This document shows positions 17,175 through 26,417 of a DNA stretch of 64,000 nucleotides, piece after piece; the first letter of the stretch is position 1, and each line of letters starts with the position of its first letter. The notes under the pieces were generated by a model. That model was not told where the DNA came from, did not search any database, and worked only from the letters and a program-made list of their open reading frames with translations. The stretch comes from Microbacterium sp. cx-55 (lineage in GTDB: Bacteria > Actinomycetota > Actinomycetes > Actinomycetales > Microbacteriaceae). The position numbers and the translations under genes are program-made. The DNA lies in contig NZ_CP088261.1 in assembly GCF_021117345.1 (NCBI RefSeq), positions 1,302,001-1,366,000 on the forward strand, given 5' to 3'.

Positions 17175-17240
17175 CCTCGATAGGCGAACTCTCATTCGTC
17201 TCGCCCCGGCCTCGTGGTAATGGTCGGGGCTTTTTCTTTG
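17175..17240 (+). ncRNA. Candidate small RNA or mutually exclusive hairpin pair
   Basis: A TACAGT hexamer at 17166-17171 precedes about 65 bases that can form hairpin A (GGCGA 17183-17187 with TCGCC 17201-17205) and then the terminator hairpin at 17203-17230 with a T run. The two stems share bases 17203-17205. No plus-strand gene follows, so this is either the 3' end of the upstream transcript or a short separate RNA, antisense to the end of the DUF2207 gene. Confidence 0.3.
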
Positions 17241-20020
17241 CCCGGGCGGTGCCGGGTAGACAGCCATGACAGGATCCCACCCGTGAGCGCGGCGCCGGCG
17301 GCGACCGCGAACACCGCGAACGTGGGATCATCGCCGGGCATCTCCACGGTCACCCCGACGAACAGGATGAGGGTCGCCAGAGCCGATCCGGTGCCGAGCC
17401 AGCGCACGCCATCGCGGGGTGCACCCGCCCGCTGCACGATCTCCGGGCGAGCGCGGCGCAGCAGCATCCCGATCCCGCCGAGAATTAGGGCGGCCGCGCC
17501 CAGCGCGCCGGTGACGGCCGCGGGCGCCGCCGCGAGGTACTGCACCTCGCGAAGCTCCTGCTCGTCAGGTCCGACGAACGTGCCGGCCGGGAAATCCCAC
17601 TGGACGCCCGTATCGGAGACCGTCAGATCGAACGGGTAACTGTCGTAATCGTCGCGTCGGAGCTCGAGGGTGTGCACGTCGTCGCCCGCGACTGTGCGCT
17701 GCGTTTCGGTGGTCACCGTGCCCGGATCCGGAACCCGGTCTCCGATCGGTGCGACCACCTCGGCGACCGTTCCGAACGGCACCACGGCCTCCTGCCAATC
17801 GCGCGCGCTGTCGGCGGAGCCGGTGTCTTCGGTGATCCACCCGGATGCTGTCGCCTGAGCGGCGAGTTCCGAGGAGACGCGGAATTCCACGCGCTGCGGA
17901 TCGACCGCATCTCTGTTCCACTGGCCGTACGACGGCCAGTGCTCGAGGAGCGCCGCCCAGCGCACACGGTCGACCAGGTGCCCGTCCTCATCCGCGGCGA
18001 ACGCAGCGGATTCCAACGTGTAGTCGATGCGCGCTTCGTGCCGGCCGCTGCGCACCTCACTCATCGTCGTGCGCATGAGCGTGGTGTCAGCATCCGGCTC
18101 GGTGACGAAGGGCACGTCTTCACCGTCGACGGTCACCCGCTCGACCACGAGTCCGAGGTCGTGACCGTCGATGCGGTCGCGCCACTGCTGGGCGAACTGC
18201 GGCACCTGCGCGGACTCCTCATCGAACGAGAGCTGGATCGTCTCGCTGACGGCGATGCGGGCGCGCCTGTCGGGCGTCCGGCTGAGTTCCGCCGACACGG
18301 CGGTCGACTCGAACGTCGTGGCCAGCGTTCCCGGCACGTCGCCGTAGTGCGTCGCGTAGTCCGGCGTTCCCGCGTACGGGTTCGGCACGAACGCCACCAC
18401 GGCGATCGCCCCGGCGACGAGGAAGAAGGCGAAAGCTCGCGCGGCGAGGGCGGGCCACGTCACGAACCCGGGTGCGCGCCACCCGCGGCCCGCGGTCCGA
18501 TCGCCAATCGCCTGCGTCAGAACCTCGGTCACCCGGCGCCCCGCGGCCCGCGGCGGCGCCAGCAGGACGGCGTACGGGAGCAGTCGATCGCGTGCCGTCG
18601 TGCGGCTGAGCAGATCCGTGCGCTCGGCGTACAGTCCGATCCCGCGCAGGTGCTGCACGACGAGAGCTCCCTCGCGGGTCAGCGGGCGCGCCATCAACGC
18701 GATCGCGAGCACGACCGCGGAGATCGCCGACGAGGCGATCACGAACGCGACCGGCCACCAGACGATGGCGAGCGTCGTCTGGTGCGAGAGCTGCCGGATG
18801 AGACCCCACTGGGCGAGGGTGAGCGCCAGGGGCGCCGCGATGAAGTAATCGCGGACGAAGCCGCGGGGGATCCGTCGCAGGCCGCGCCGCAGCTGCTCGC
18901 GCCGCTCGGGCATCGCCAGGTACGCGGCGAGGGCCCGCGGTGCATCGCCGACCCGGCCCGTGCGTCGGGCCGCACGAACCGCCGCGACCATCCATTCCGG
19001 CCGCGCCGCGCTCGGGCTCTGCTGCGCGGCGGTGAGTGCACCGGCCAGCTCCGCCGACCGCGGTGTGCGCAGCAGCTGCGCCGCCAGGCGCGCGGAGACA
19101 CCCTTCGGCGGATCGTACTGGGCGACGTACCACGCTCGCCCGCGCTCGTCGCTCCACGCGACCGCTCGCGCGGCGAGCGCGAGAAGCAGCGTGAGGGCGA
19201 GGAGCGCAAGGGGGAGGAGCGGCCCGAACGTCTGCAGCCAGAACAACGGCGTCAGGGGCGGCATCGTGAACGTGGCGGGCGCGAAGACCAGTGTGAACCG
19301 AGCCTGCGCGTGCGGGGGAAGATTCTGATCGTTCGTGAACGCGTAGGTCACCTGACCGGGCGGGCTCCCCGCTTCCGGCTCCAGCCACTCCCCGGCGCTC
19401 ATCAGGGTCCAGGCGATGGCGCCTCGCGGCGGACGCTCGAGCTGCGCATCGAGATCGTCGGGCAACGTGACGGAGACGTCGATCGACGCAACGCCCTGCG
19501 GCCACGACGGCCCGAACACGTCCCACTCGAGAAGGTCGACGGGGGCGCCGGTGGCCGCATCCGTCGTCACGTACGCGAGGTCCTGCAGCGTGTAGTCGAG
19601 GACGAACTCGTTATCACCGCTCAACCGCGTGCCGGTGCCCATCGAGAGCGTCAGTCGATCGGCGGTGGCGCTCCGCCCGACCTCGACCGGCGCGCCGTCG
19701 ACCGTCGCTCGGATGTCCGACGGATCGAGCGCATGCCCCTGGTACTCGACCGCCAGCACGCGCTCGACGCCCTGCTCGTCGACATCGTCGGGGAAGAACG
19801 CCGTGATCCGTTCCTGCACCTGCGCGCGCAGGACGCCGTCCGCGTCGCGGGTGACCGTGTAGTCGACGGCGAAATCGCGGGCGATCCACCGGTCGGTCGC
19901 GTTCGAGGCGGAGGAGGTGATGTCGTCCAGCGTGAGGGGCGGGTTGATCACCGGGCCGACGAGCAGCACGAGCCCGCCAACCGCGACGAGCGCCCAGAAA
20001 CCCCGGATGGTGTGCTGCAA
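17192..20020 (-). CDS. Large DUF2207-type membrane protein with duplicated exported domain
   Basis: This protein of about 942 residues has a signal or anchor segment (about 7-27), a first exported beta-rich domain (about 45-255; ITAFFPDDVDEQGVERVLAVEYQGHAL, LDYTLQDLAYVTT, FGPSWPQGVASIDVSVTLP), membrane segments, a cytoplasmic helical part, and further segments. A second copy of the exported domain follows (about 560-790; IDYTLESAAF, LLEHWPSYGQW), then three segments near the end. The pattern matches DUF2207, whose function is unknown. The start is uncertain: no ATG or GTG occurs in frame between here and the helicase gene, so TTG 20020 is used, though a start up to 135 bases upstream cannot be excluded. 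Confidence 0.8.
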   Translation of the reverse strand: MQHTIRGFWALVAVGGLVLLVGPVINPPLTLDDITSSASNATDRWIARDFAVDYTVTRDADGVLRAQVQERITAFFPDDVDEQGVERVLAVEYQGHALDPSDIRATVDGAPVEVGRSATADRLTLSMGTGTRLSGDNEFVLDYTLQDLAYVTTDAATGAPVDLLEWDVFGPSWPQGVASIDVSVTLPDDLDAQLERPPRGAIAWTLMSAGEWLEPEAGSPPGQVTYAFTNDQNLPPHAQARFTLVFAPATFTMPPLTPLFWLQTFGPLLPLALLALTLLLALAARAVAWSDERGRAWYVAQYDPPKGVSARLAAQLLRTPRSAELAGALTAAQQSPSAARPEWMVAAVRAARRTGRVGDAPRALAAYLAMPERREQLRRGLRRIPRGFVRDYFIAAPLALTLAQWGLIRQLSHQTTLAIVWWPVAFVIASSAISAVVLAIALMARPLTREGALVVQHLRGIGLYAERTDLLSRTTARDRLLPYAVLLAPPRAAGRRVTEVLTQAIGDRTAGRGWRAPGFVTWPALAARAFAFFLVAGAIAVVAFVPNPYAGTPDYATHYGDVPGTLATTFESTAVSAELSRTPDRRARIAVSETIQLSFDEESAQVPQFAQQWRDRIDGHDLGLVVERVTVDGEDVPFVTEPDADTTLMRTTMSEVRSGRHEARIDYTLESAAFAADEDGHLVDRVRWAALLEHWPSYGQWNRDAVDPQRVEFRVSSELAAQATASGWITEDTGSADSARDWQEAVVPFGTVAEVVAPIGDRVPDPGTVTTETQRTVAGDDVHTLELRRDDYDSYPFDLTVSDTGVQWDFPAGTFVGPDEQELREVQYLAAAPAAVTGALGAAALILGGIGMLLRRARPEIVQRAGAPRDGVRWLGTGSALATLILFVGVTVEMPGDDPTFAVFAVAAGAALTGGILSWLSTRHRPGKEKAPTITTRPGRDE
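17203..17239 (+). terminator. Intrinsic terminator after the 16027-17112 gene
   Basis: GCCCCG (17203-17208) pairs with CGGGGC (17225-17230), extended inside by GCC/GGT, followed by TTTTTCTTT. It lies 91 bases after the plus-strand stop and inside the last codons of the convergent DUF2207 gene. Confidence 0.75.
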
Positions 20021-20151
20021 CCGGGCGCCGCCGTGCGAGCGCAGCCACGCCTCGAGGGCGAGCAGCCACCGCGACAGCAGCGCCCAGAGCGGCGTGGGAC
20101 GCGGACGGTCGTCGGGTACCCGCTCGTCCGTCCTGCCCGGTGCGTCCCCGG

Positions 20152-21897
20152 TCAGTGGCGCGGCTTGCGGTCGCGGTCGCGACGTCCGCCGGGGGCGCCC
20201 TGGTCGAGACGCATCTCGATCAGCTTCCCGCCGATGCGCGTGCCGCTCAGCTTGTCGAGCACCGAGCCCGGCATATCGGCCGGCAGCTCGACGAGCGTGA
20301 ACTCGGGACGGATGTCGATCTGTCCGAAGTCCTCACGGCGCAGGCCGCCCTCGTTCGCGAGTGCGCCGACGATCTGACGCGGCTCCACCTTGTGGCGTCG
20401 GCCGACGGCCAGGCGGTACTTCACGAGCGAGGACTGCGACGGGCGGGCACGGCGTTCGGGTCGGTCCTCGCCGCCGCGCGAGTCGCGCTCCGGGCGGTCC
20501 GTGCGGTCGCGGTCCACGCGCACCGGACGCTCGTCCGCCGGGTCGAGCAGGAGAGGAGTCTCGCCCTGCGCGACGACGGCGAGCGCTGCCGCCACATCCG
20601 CCTCCGGCACGTCGTGGTGCGTCACGTAGTGCGCGATGATGTCGCGGAACCGGTCGATGCGGGCCGTCTGCTCGAGGGCGCCGGAGATCGCTTCGTCGAA
20701 GCGCGTGAGGCGCGTGGCGTTGACGTCGTCGACGCTCGGCAGCTGCATCTGGGTCAGCGGCTGGCGTGTCGCCTTCTCGATGGCTGCCAGCATCCGTCGC
20801 TCACGCGGAGTGACGAAGCTGATCGCGTCGCCCTGTCGGCCGGCGCGACCCGTGCGGCCGATGCGGTGCACGTAGGACTCGGTGTCGATCGGAAGGTCGA
20901 AGTTCACGACGTGGCTGATGCGGTCGACGTCGAGGCCGCGGGCGGCGACATCCGTCGCGACCAGGATGTCGAGTTTGCCCGACTTCAGCTGGTTGACGGT
21001 CTTCTCGCGCTGGGCCTGAGCGACGTCACCGCTGATCGCCGATGCGGTGTAACCCCGGGCGCGGAGCTTCTCCGCGAGGGTCTCGGTCTCGTTCTTCGTG
21101 CGGACGAACACGATCATGCCCTCGAAGTTCTCGACCTCGAGGATGCGGGTGAGGGCATCGACCTTCTGCGGGTACGACACGTTCAGGTAGCGCTGCGTGA
21201 TGTTGGCCGACGTCGCGGTCTTGTTCTTGACCGTGATCTCTTCCGGGTCGCGCAGGTACTGCTGCGAGATCCGACGGATCTGGGCGGGCATGGTCGCGGA
21301 GAAGAGGGCGACCTGCTTGTCGGCGGGCGTTTCGGCGAGGATCGTCTCGACGTCCTCGGCGAAGCCCATCTTCAGCATCTCGTCGGCCTCGTCGAGCACC
21401 ATGAACGCGAGCTCGGAGAGATCGAGTGTCTTCTTCTCGAGGTGGTCCATGATGCGACCGGGGGTGCCGACGACGATGTGCACGCCGCGACGCAGAGCCG
21501 ACAGCTGGGTCCCGTACCCCTGACCGCCGTAGATCGGCAGCACGTGCACGCCGCGGATGTGCGCCGCGTACTTCTCGAACGCCTCGCACACCTGCAGGGC
21601 GAGCTCACGGGTGGGGGCCAGCACGAGGGCCTGCGGCTTGCTCTTGGTCGTATCGAGCTGCGACAGGATGGGCAGCGCGAACGCGGCGGTCTTACCGGTA
21701 CCGGTCTGCGCCATACCGATGACGTCGCGACCCTGGAGGAGCGGGGGGATGGTGGCGGCCTGGATGGCGGAGGGGGTCTCGTAACCCACATCCTTCAACG
21801 CCTTCAGCACCGCAGCGTCGAGGCCGAGGTCGGCGAAGGACAGTGTCTCGACGGCGGGCTCGGTCTCGGCGGGAGCGGGGGTCTCAGAAATGCTCAT
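20152..21897 (-). CDS. deaD: DEAD-box RNA helicase, DeaD/CsdA type
   Basis: This 581-residue ATP-dependent RNA helicase has the Q motif (FADLGL...YETPSAIQ), motif I AQTGTGKT, motif II DEAD in VLDEADEML, motif III SAT and motif VI HRIGRTGRAGR. An Arg/Asp-rich linker and a DbpA-like RNA-binding domain follow at about residues 490-565. It would remodel structured RNA in ribosome assembly, mRNA decay and cold adaptation. ATG 21897 is chosen over the longer frame because TACCGT lies seven bases ahead, indicating a leaderless message. Confidence 0.95.
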   Translation of the reverse strand: MSISETPAPAETEPAVETLSFADLGLDAAVLKALKDVGYETPSAIQAATIPPLLQGRDVIGMAQTGTGKTAAFALPILSQLDTTKSKPQALVLAPTRELALQVCEAFEKYAAHIRGVHVLPIYGGQGYGTQLSALRRGVHIVVGTPGRIMDHLEKKTLDLSELAFMVLDEADEMLKMGFAEDVETILAETPADKQVALFSATMPAQIRRISQQYLRDPEEITVKNKTATSANITQRYLNVSYPQKVDALTRILEVENFEGMIVFVRTKNETETLAEKLRARGYTASAISGDVAQAQREKTVNQLKSGKLDILVATDVAARGLDVDRISHVVNFDLPIDTESYVHRIGRTGRAGRQGDAISFVTPRERRMLAAIEKATRQPLTQMQLPSVDDVNATRLTRFDEAISGALEQTARIDRFRDIIAHYVTHHDVPEADVAAALAVVAQGETPLLLDPADERPVRVDRDRTDRPERDSRGGEDRPERRARPSQSSLVKYRLAVGRRHKVEPRQIVGALANEGGLRREDFGQIDIRPEFTLVELPADMPGSVLDKLSGTRIGGKLIEMRLDQGAPGGRRDRDRKPRH

Positions 21898-21981
21898 TCT
21901 GCAACGGTAGTCCAGGCGAGGGCGGGGTGCGGAGCGGCGCCCCGCGGAGGCCCGCACGGATCGGCGGTGCGGCGCCCGCGG

Positions 21982-22470
21982 TCATTCGGCGGCGGGCTGC
22001 GACGATGCGGCATCTCCCGCGGCGCGCGCCTCGCCGATCGCGGTGGCGATCGCGTCGAGCGCGGCCGCCGCGGCGGCCGCGCCGGCGAGGACTCCGGGGG
22101 TGGACGCGCTCAGGAGCTCGACCCAACCGCGCTGGATCCGGAGGAGATCGGCATCCGCCTGCGGCGTCGGGTGGAACCCCACCCCGCGCTGGCCCTCGGC
22201 CGGTTCGCCGCGGGTGAGGAGTCCGCGGGCCTCCAACCCGTGTGCGCTCGCGCTCACGTAGCTGCGCTGGAGTCCGGTCGCGGCGGCGATGCGGGTGGCG
22301 GTGACGCCGGGTTCGCGATGCGCTTCGCGGATCACCGTGATCTCGGTGTTCGTGAGCGCTTCCAGGTCTCGGGCGGCAGGGCCGCGCCGCTCGAGCTGGT
22401 GAGCGAGTGCGAGCACCGCGTCCGCCAAAGCGATCAGTCCGAGTTCGTCCGGTGCATCGTTGCCATCCAT
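21982..22470 (-). CDS. MarR-family transcriptional regulator
   Basis: This 162-residue winged-helix regulator has its recognition helix in VTATRIAAATGLQRSYVSASAHGLEARGLL and the wing in RGEPAEGQRGVGFHPT. It is transcribed divergently from the MFS pump at 22645, with an 18-base palindrome next to its own start, so it probably represses both itself and the pump. The inducer is unknown. Confidence 0.88.
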   Translation of the reverse strand: MDGNDAPDELGLIALADAVLALAHQLERRGPAARDLEALTNTEITVIREAHREPGVTATRIAAATGLQRSYVSASAHGLEARGLLTRGEPAEGQRGVGFHPTPQADADLLRIQRGWVELLSASTPGVLAGAAAAAAALDAIATAIGEARAAGDAASSQPAAE

Positions 22471-22482
22471 GCTCCCACCTTA

Positions 22483-22500
22483 GTGTAAGATTTCATACAC
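22483..22500. promoter_or_regulatory. Candidate MarR operator
   Basis: GTGTAAGATTTCATACAC is an 18-base inverted repeat with 5-base perfect outer arms (GTGTA/TACAC) and near-symmetric AT-rich centre. It lies 12 bases from the MarR start codon and overlaps its TACACT -10 hexamer. This is the classic size and place for a MarR site. Confidence 0.7.
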
Positions 22501-22644
22501 ACAAGGGAGTCGCCGTCGGTCGAGGACGCGGTGACTCGTGCAGTCGTTCCTGCCACTTTCGGTCCTTGCGCACACGCGCACCTCGCGAGAACCGGACTGG
22601 ACTCTCGTCGCGCGTGCCCCCCACGACGAGAGAGTGACTTCACG

Positions 22645-24180
22645 ATGTCCGCACCCCGCCCGCCCGCCCGCGTCTTCCGCGGCAACCCGATCGCGACTCT
22701 GGTCGCGGTCTGTTTCGGCCTCTTCATGGTCGGCCTCGACGCCACCGTCGTCTCGATCGCCAACCCCGCGATCGCGGCCGACCTCGGTACGTCCTTCACC
22801 GAGCTGCAGTGGATCACGAACGTGTATCTGCTCGGGCTCGCCGTCTTCCTCATCCTCGGCGGCAAGATCGGCGACCGATTCGGTCGTCGCCGGATGTACC
22901 TCATCGGCGTCGCCGCGTTCGCGATCACGTCGGTCGCGATCGGGCTGATCGGCTCGGTGGAAGGCGTCATCTTCTTCCGCGCCCTGCAGGGCGCCAGCGC
23001 GGCGCTTCTGATGCCGCAGACGCTGTCGCTGCTGCGCTCGACGTTCCCGCGAGAGAAGTTCGGCATGGCCGTGGGCATCTGGGGCGGCGTCTCGTCCGTC
23101 GCCATCGCGGCCGGACCGATCGTCGGCGGCGCTCTCGTGCAGGTTCTCGGCTGGCAGTCGATCTTCTACATCAACGCGCCGATCGCCGTGATCGGCATCG
23201 TCTTCGCCGCGTTCGCGCTCGCGGAGTCCACCGCTGAGCGTCAAGAGGGCCGCTTCGACGTGCTCGGGGTGGTCCTGCTCGCGCTCGGCCTCGCGGCGCT
23301 CGTGATCGCAATCGTGCAGGGCGAAGCCTGGGGCTGGGGGAGTGCGTCGACCATCGGCGCCTTCGCTCTGGCCGTGGTGTTCCTCGTCGTCTTCGTGATC
23401 GTCGAAGCCCGCGTCCGCAATCCGCTGCTGCCGCTCGGACTGTTCCGTTCCCCGCGCTTCTCGGTCGGCGGACTCGCGATCGGCACGAACTTCTTCGCGC
23501 TCCTGGGCGTCACGTTCTTCCTCACGCTCTACCTGATGAACCTGCGTGGGATCGACGGTCTGGTCGCGGGCGTCATGCTGCTCCCGCTGTCCGGAGTCTC
23601 CATCGTCGCCTCGCCGATCGGCGCGATCGTCGTGAGCCGGATCGGCGCGCGCTGGACCATGATCATCGGGCTCGTGGCCATCGCCGCCTCGTTCTTCGCG
23701 CTCATGACGACCACGGTCGATTCGCCGTACCTCGCCATGGCGGCGGCGTTCGTGGTGCTCTCGTTCGGTGTCGGTTTCACGATGACTGCGGGCGCGGATT
23801 CCATCGTCGGCAGCGCCCCCGTGCAGTACGCCGGCGTCGCGGGCGGCTTCCAGTCCACGATGCTGCAGCTCGGCGGGGCTCTCGGCACCGCGGTGTTCTC
23901 CGCGATCGTGTCCGCGAGCGTCGCGGGGTCCGCGCTGGACCTCACCGAGACCGAGCGCGGTTCCCTCGCGCAGGGCATCCTCCCCGAGGGAACCACCGGT
24001 GCCGACACGATCGTCGCGCAGGCGGCGTTCCTCGACGGCTTCCACACGGCACTGCTGACCGGCGCGATCGTCGCGCTCGTCGTGGCGGTGCTGGCGGCGG
24101 TCCTCATCCGGGATCAGCGGCGCCCCGCGGTCGAGGTCGTGCTCGAGGAGACCGTGGAAGGCCTCGCGGCCCACGCATGA
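22645..24180 (+). CDS. MFS transporter, DHA2/EmrB-QacA type
   Basis: This 511-residue proton-driven drug exporter has about fourteen membrane segments. Motif A occurs in LGGKIGDRFGRRRMYLIG, the motif C region in GPIVGGALVQVLGW, and FMVGLDATVVSIANPAIAADLG is the usual DHA2 start. ATG 22645 matches the family start; an earlier in-frame ATG would add a polar leader. It is divergent from the MarR regulator, which probably controls it. Confidence 0.92.
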   Translation: MSAPRPPARVFRGNPIATLVAVCFGLFMVGLDATVVSIANPAIAADLGTSFTELQWITNVYLLGLAVFLILGGKIGDRFGRRRMYLIGVAAFAITSVAIGLIGSVEGVIFFRALQGASAALLMPQTLSLLRSTFPREKFGMAVGIWGGVSSVAIAAGPIVGGALVQVLGWQSIFYINAPIAVIGIVFAAFALAESTAERQEGRFDVLGVVLLALGLAALVIAIVQGEAWGWGSASTIGAFALAVVFLVVFVIVEARVRNPLLPLGLFRSPRFSVGGLAIGTNFFALLGVTFFLTLYLMNLRGIDGLVAGVMLLPLSGVSIVASPIGAIVVSRIGARWTMIIGLVAIAASFFALMTTTVDSPYLAMAAAFVVLSFGVGFTMTAGADSIVGSAPVQYAGVAGGFQSTMLQLGGALGTAVFSAIVSASVAGSALDLTETERGSLAQGILPEGTTGADTIVAQAAFLDGFHTALLTGAIVALVVAVLAAVLIRDQRRPAVEVVLEETVEGLAAHA

Positions 24181-24293
24181 TCGACGCGCGGTCGCGGGCG
24201 CATCGCGCGCTCGCGGCCGTCGCGCGATCGATCCGCTCCCACCGACCGGGAGCCCGAATTCTCGCACCGAGCCCGCGCTCGTACGCTGGGGAA

Positions 24294-25334
24294 GTGACGG
24301 ATGCGGTGCGACGGGTGTGGACGGGGCTCGTCGCCGTCGGCCCTCGCGCGGGGGATCATCGCGTCGCTCTTCGCGCCGCGGTGAGCGTCGCCGTTCCGCT
24401 CCTGGTGGTGTGGGCGATGGGGCGACTCGACCTCAGCGTGTACGCGAGCTTCGGGGCCTTCGCGGCCCTGTACGGCCGCCACGACACGTATGCCGACCGC
24501 ATCCGGATGCAGGCGGCCGCGGCCGCGGTACTGCTCGGTGCGATGCTCCTCGGCACGTCGCTCGTCGTGGTCGGCGCTCCCCTCGCGGTCCGGGTGATCG
24601 TGGTGTCGGTGATCGCCGCGGGCGTGACTCTCATCGCCTACGCGGGACGCTGGCATCCGCCGGGCGCCTTGTTCGCCGTGTTCGCGGCGGGCACGACCGC
24701 GTCGCTGCCGGCCCAGCCCGGAACCCTCGCGACGGTGCTCGTGGTGGGCGGTGCGAGTGCCGCCTTCGGGATCGGGCTGACCGCGTCGCTGGCGCTGATC
24801 CGGCGGGGTGCTCGCCCTTCGGCGGCGCCGGTGCGCCGAGAACGCCGTCCCCTCGGCAACCTCGCCGGCGAGATGGCGCTCACGGTCGGAGTGGGTGCCC
24901 TGCTCGCGGGGTTGGCGGGTCTGCTCCTCGTCGGCACGCACTGGTACTGGGCCATGGTCGGCGCCGTCGCGGCGCTCGGCGGCGCGCACGTCACCGCGCG
25001 GATCGTGCGCGGCGTGCAGCGACTGGCCGGCACGCTCGTCGGCGTCCTCGTCGCCGCAGCGATCCTGGGGCTGCACCTGCCGCCCGTCCTCACGATCCTC
25101 GTGGCGGTCGTGCTGCAGGCGGGTGCGGAGATGTTCGTCGGACGAAACTACGGGATCGCGATGGTCTTCATCACGCCCCTCGCGCTCCTCATGGTCGAGC
25201 TCGCCGCGCCGACCGATCCGACGGTGCTGGTGCGCGACCGTCTCCTCGACACACTGATCGGCGTCACGATCGGCACACTCGTCTCGGCCGCATCCGCCAC
25301 TCTGCGACGCACCCGCTCGCCCGGTCTAGGCTGA
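24294..25334 (+). CDS. FUSC-family membrane protein
   Basis: This 346-residue protein has two sets of about four to five membrane segments around a short basic linker (RRGARPSAAPVRRERRPLG), the half-transporter layout of FUSC/aromatic-acid exporter-like proteins. GTG 24294 is used because TACGCT lies exactly six bases ahead (leaderless). The substrate is unknown. It follows the MFS gene by 113 bases on the same strand. Confidence 0.8.
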   Translation: MTDAVRRVWTGLVAVGPRAGDHRVALRAAVSVAVPLLVVWAMGRLDLSVYASFGAFAALYGRHDTYADRIRMQAAAAAVLLGAMLLGTSLVVVGAPLAVRVIVVSVIAAGVTLIAYAGRWHPPGALFAVFAAGTTASLPAQPGTLATVLVVGGASAAFGIGLTASLALIRRGARPSAAPVRRERRPLGNLAGEMALTVGVGALLAGLAGLLLVGTHWYWAMVGAVAALGGAHVTARIVRGVQRLAGTLVGVLVAAAILGLHLPPVLTILVAVVLQAGAEMFVGRNYGIAMVFITPLALLMVELAAPTDPTVLVRDRLLDTLIGVTIGTLVSAASATLRRTRSPGLG

Positions 25335-25365
25335 GCCGGTCACCGTCTCGACCACAGGAGTTCGC

Positions 25366-26358
25366 ATGCAGACCCGCCCGCTCGGCGCTACCGGCCGCAC
25401 CGTCTCGGCCATCGGACTCGGAACCTGGCAGTTGGGGGCCGACTGGGGAGCGGTCGACGACGCCGAAGCGCGGGCGGTGCTCACCGCATCCGCCGACGCG
25501 GGAGTCACCCTGTTCGACACCGCGGATGTCTACGGCGACGGTCGGAGCGAGCAGACGATCGGCCGGTTCCTCGGGGATCGGCCCGGACACGGCATCACGG
25601 TGGCGACCAAGATGGGGCGCCGTCTCGACCAGGAGCCCGAGAACTACACCCCGGAGAACTTCCGCGCCTGGACCGACCGCTCCCGCCGCAACCTCGGCGT
25701 CGACACGCTCGACCTCGTGCAGCTGCACTGCCCGCCGACCGCGGTCATCGAGTCCGCGGCCACCTACGATGCGCTCGACGATCTCGTCGCGGGCGGGGCG
25801 ATCGCATCCTACGGCGTCTCGGTCGAGACCACGGCGCAGGCGCTCGCGGCGATCGCGCGCCCGAACGTCACCAACGTGCAGATCATCCTGAACCCGTTCC
25901 GGCTGAAGCCCCTCGACGAGGTTCTGCCGGCGGCCGCGGATGCGGGCGTGTCGATCTTCGCCCGCGTTCCGCTCGCATCGGGGCTGCTGTCGGGCCGCTA
26001 CACGGCAGCGACGACGTTCAGCGCCGACGATCACCGTTCGTACAACCGGCACGGCGAGGCGTTCGACCGGGGCGAGACCTTCTCGGGAGTCGACTTCGAG
26101 GCGGGCCTCGCCGCGGTCGCCGAGCTCTCGGCCGCGCTGCCGGAGGATGTCTCGCTGCCCGCCGCGACGCTCGCGTGGATCGCGGCGCTGCCCGGCGTCA
26201 CGAGCGTGATTCCCGGAGCCCGTAACACTCGTCAGGCGACGGCGAACGCGGATGCGGCGGCGCTCCTCGACGGCGGCTTCGAACTCGACGCCTTCGACGC
26301 GGTCGTGCGCGACGTCTACGACCGGCGCCTGCGCGCAGACATCCACCCGCACTGGTAA
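25366..26358 (+). CDS. Aldo/keto reductase
   Basis: This 330-residue NADPH-dependent (beta/alpha)8 oxidoreductase has the full catalytic tetrad: Asp51 and Tyr56 in FDTADVYG, Lys82 in ATKMG and His121 in QLHCPP. The cofactor segment IPGARNTRQATANADAA sits near the carboxy end. An AGGAG site precedes ATG 25366. The substrate cannot be told. Confidence 0.92.
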   Translation: MQTRPLGATGRTVSAIGLGTWQLGADWGAVDDAEARAVLTASADAGVTLFDTADVYGDGRSEQTIGRFLGDRPGHGITVATKMGRRLDQEPENYTPENFRAWTDRSRRNLGVDTLDLVQLHCPPTAVIESAATYDALDDLVAGGAIASYGVSVETTAQALAAIARPNVTNVQIILNPFRLKPLDEVLPAAADAGVSIFARVPLASGLLSGRYTAATTFSADDHRSYNRHGEAFDRGETFSGVDFEAGLAAVAELSAALPEDVSLPAATLAWIAALPGVTSVIPGARNTRQATANADAAALLDGGFELDAFDAVVRDVYDRRLRADIHPHW

Positions 26359-26417
26359 CGCCCGCCGCAGACGCCACCCGCGTTGCGCGTCGCGCGCCCG
26401 GGAGCGACCATGGAACC

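Noticed and set aside
17166..17240. Riboswitch or attenuator controlling a downstream gene
   Set aside because: The competing hairpins look like one, but no plus-strand gene follows within reach; only a small RNA or plain terminator is tenable.
17672..20377. A plus-strand open frame of about 900 codons
   Set aside because: It is opposite the DUF2207 gene, which has clear signal, membrane segments and duplicated domains; the plus-strand product is low-complexity.
22531..22644. Longer amino terminus for the DHA2 pump
   Set aside because: The 38 added residues are polar and Arg/Cys-rich, start inside the divergent promoter, and do not resemble the family start at 22645.
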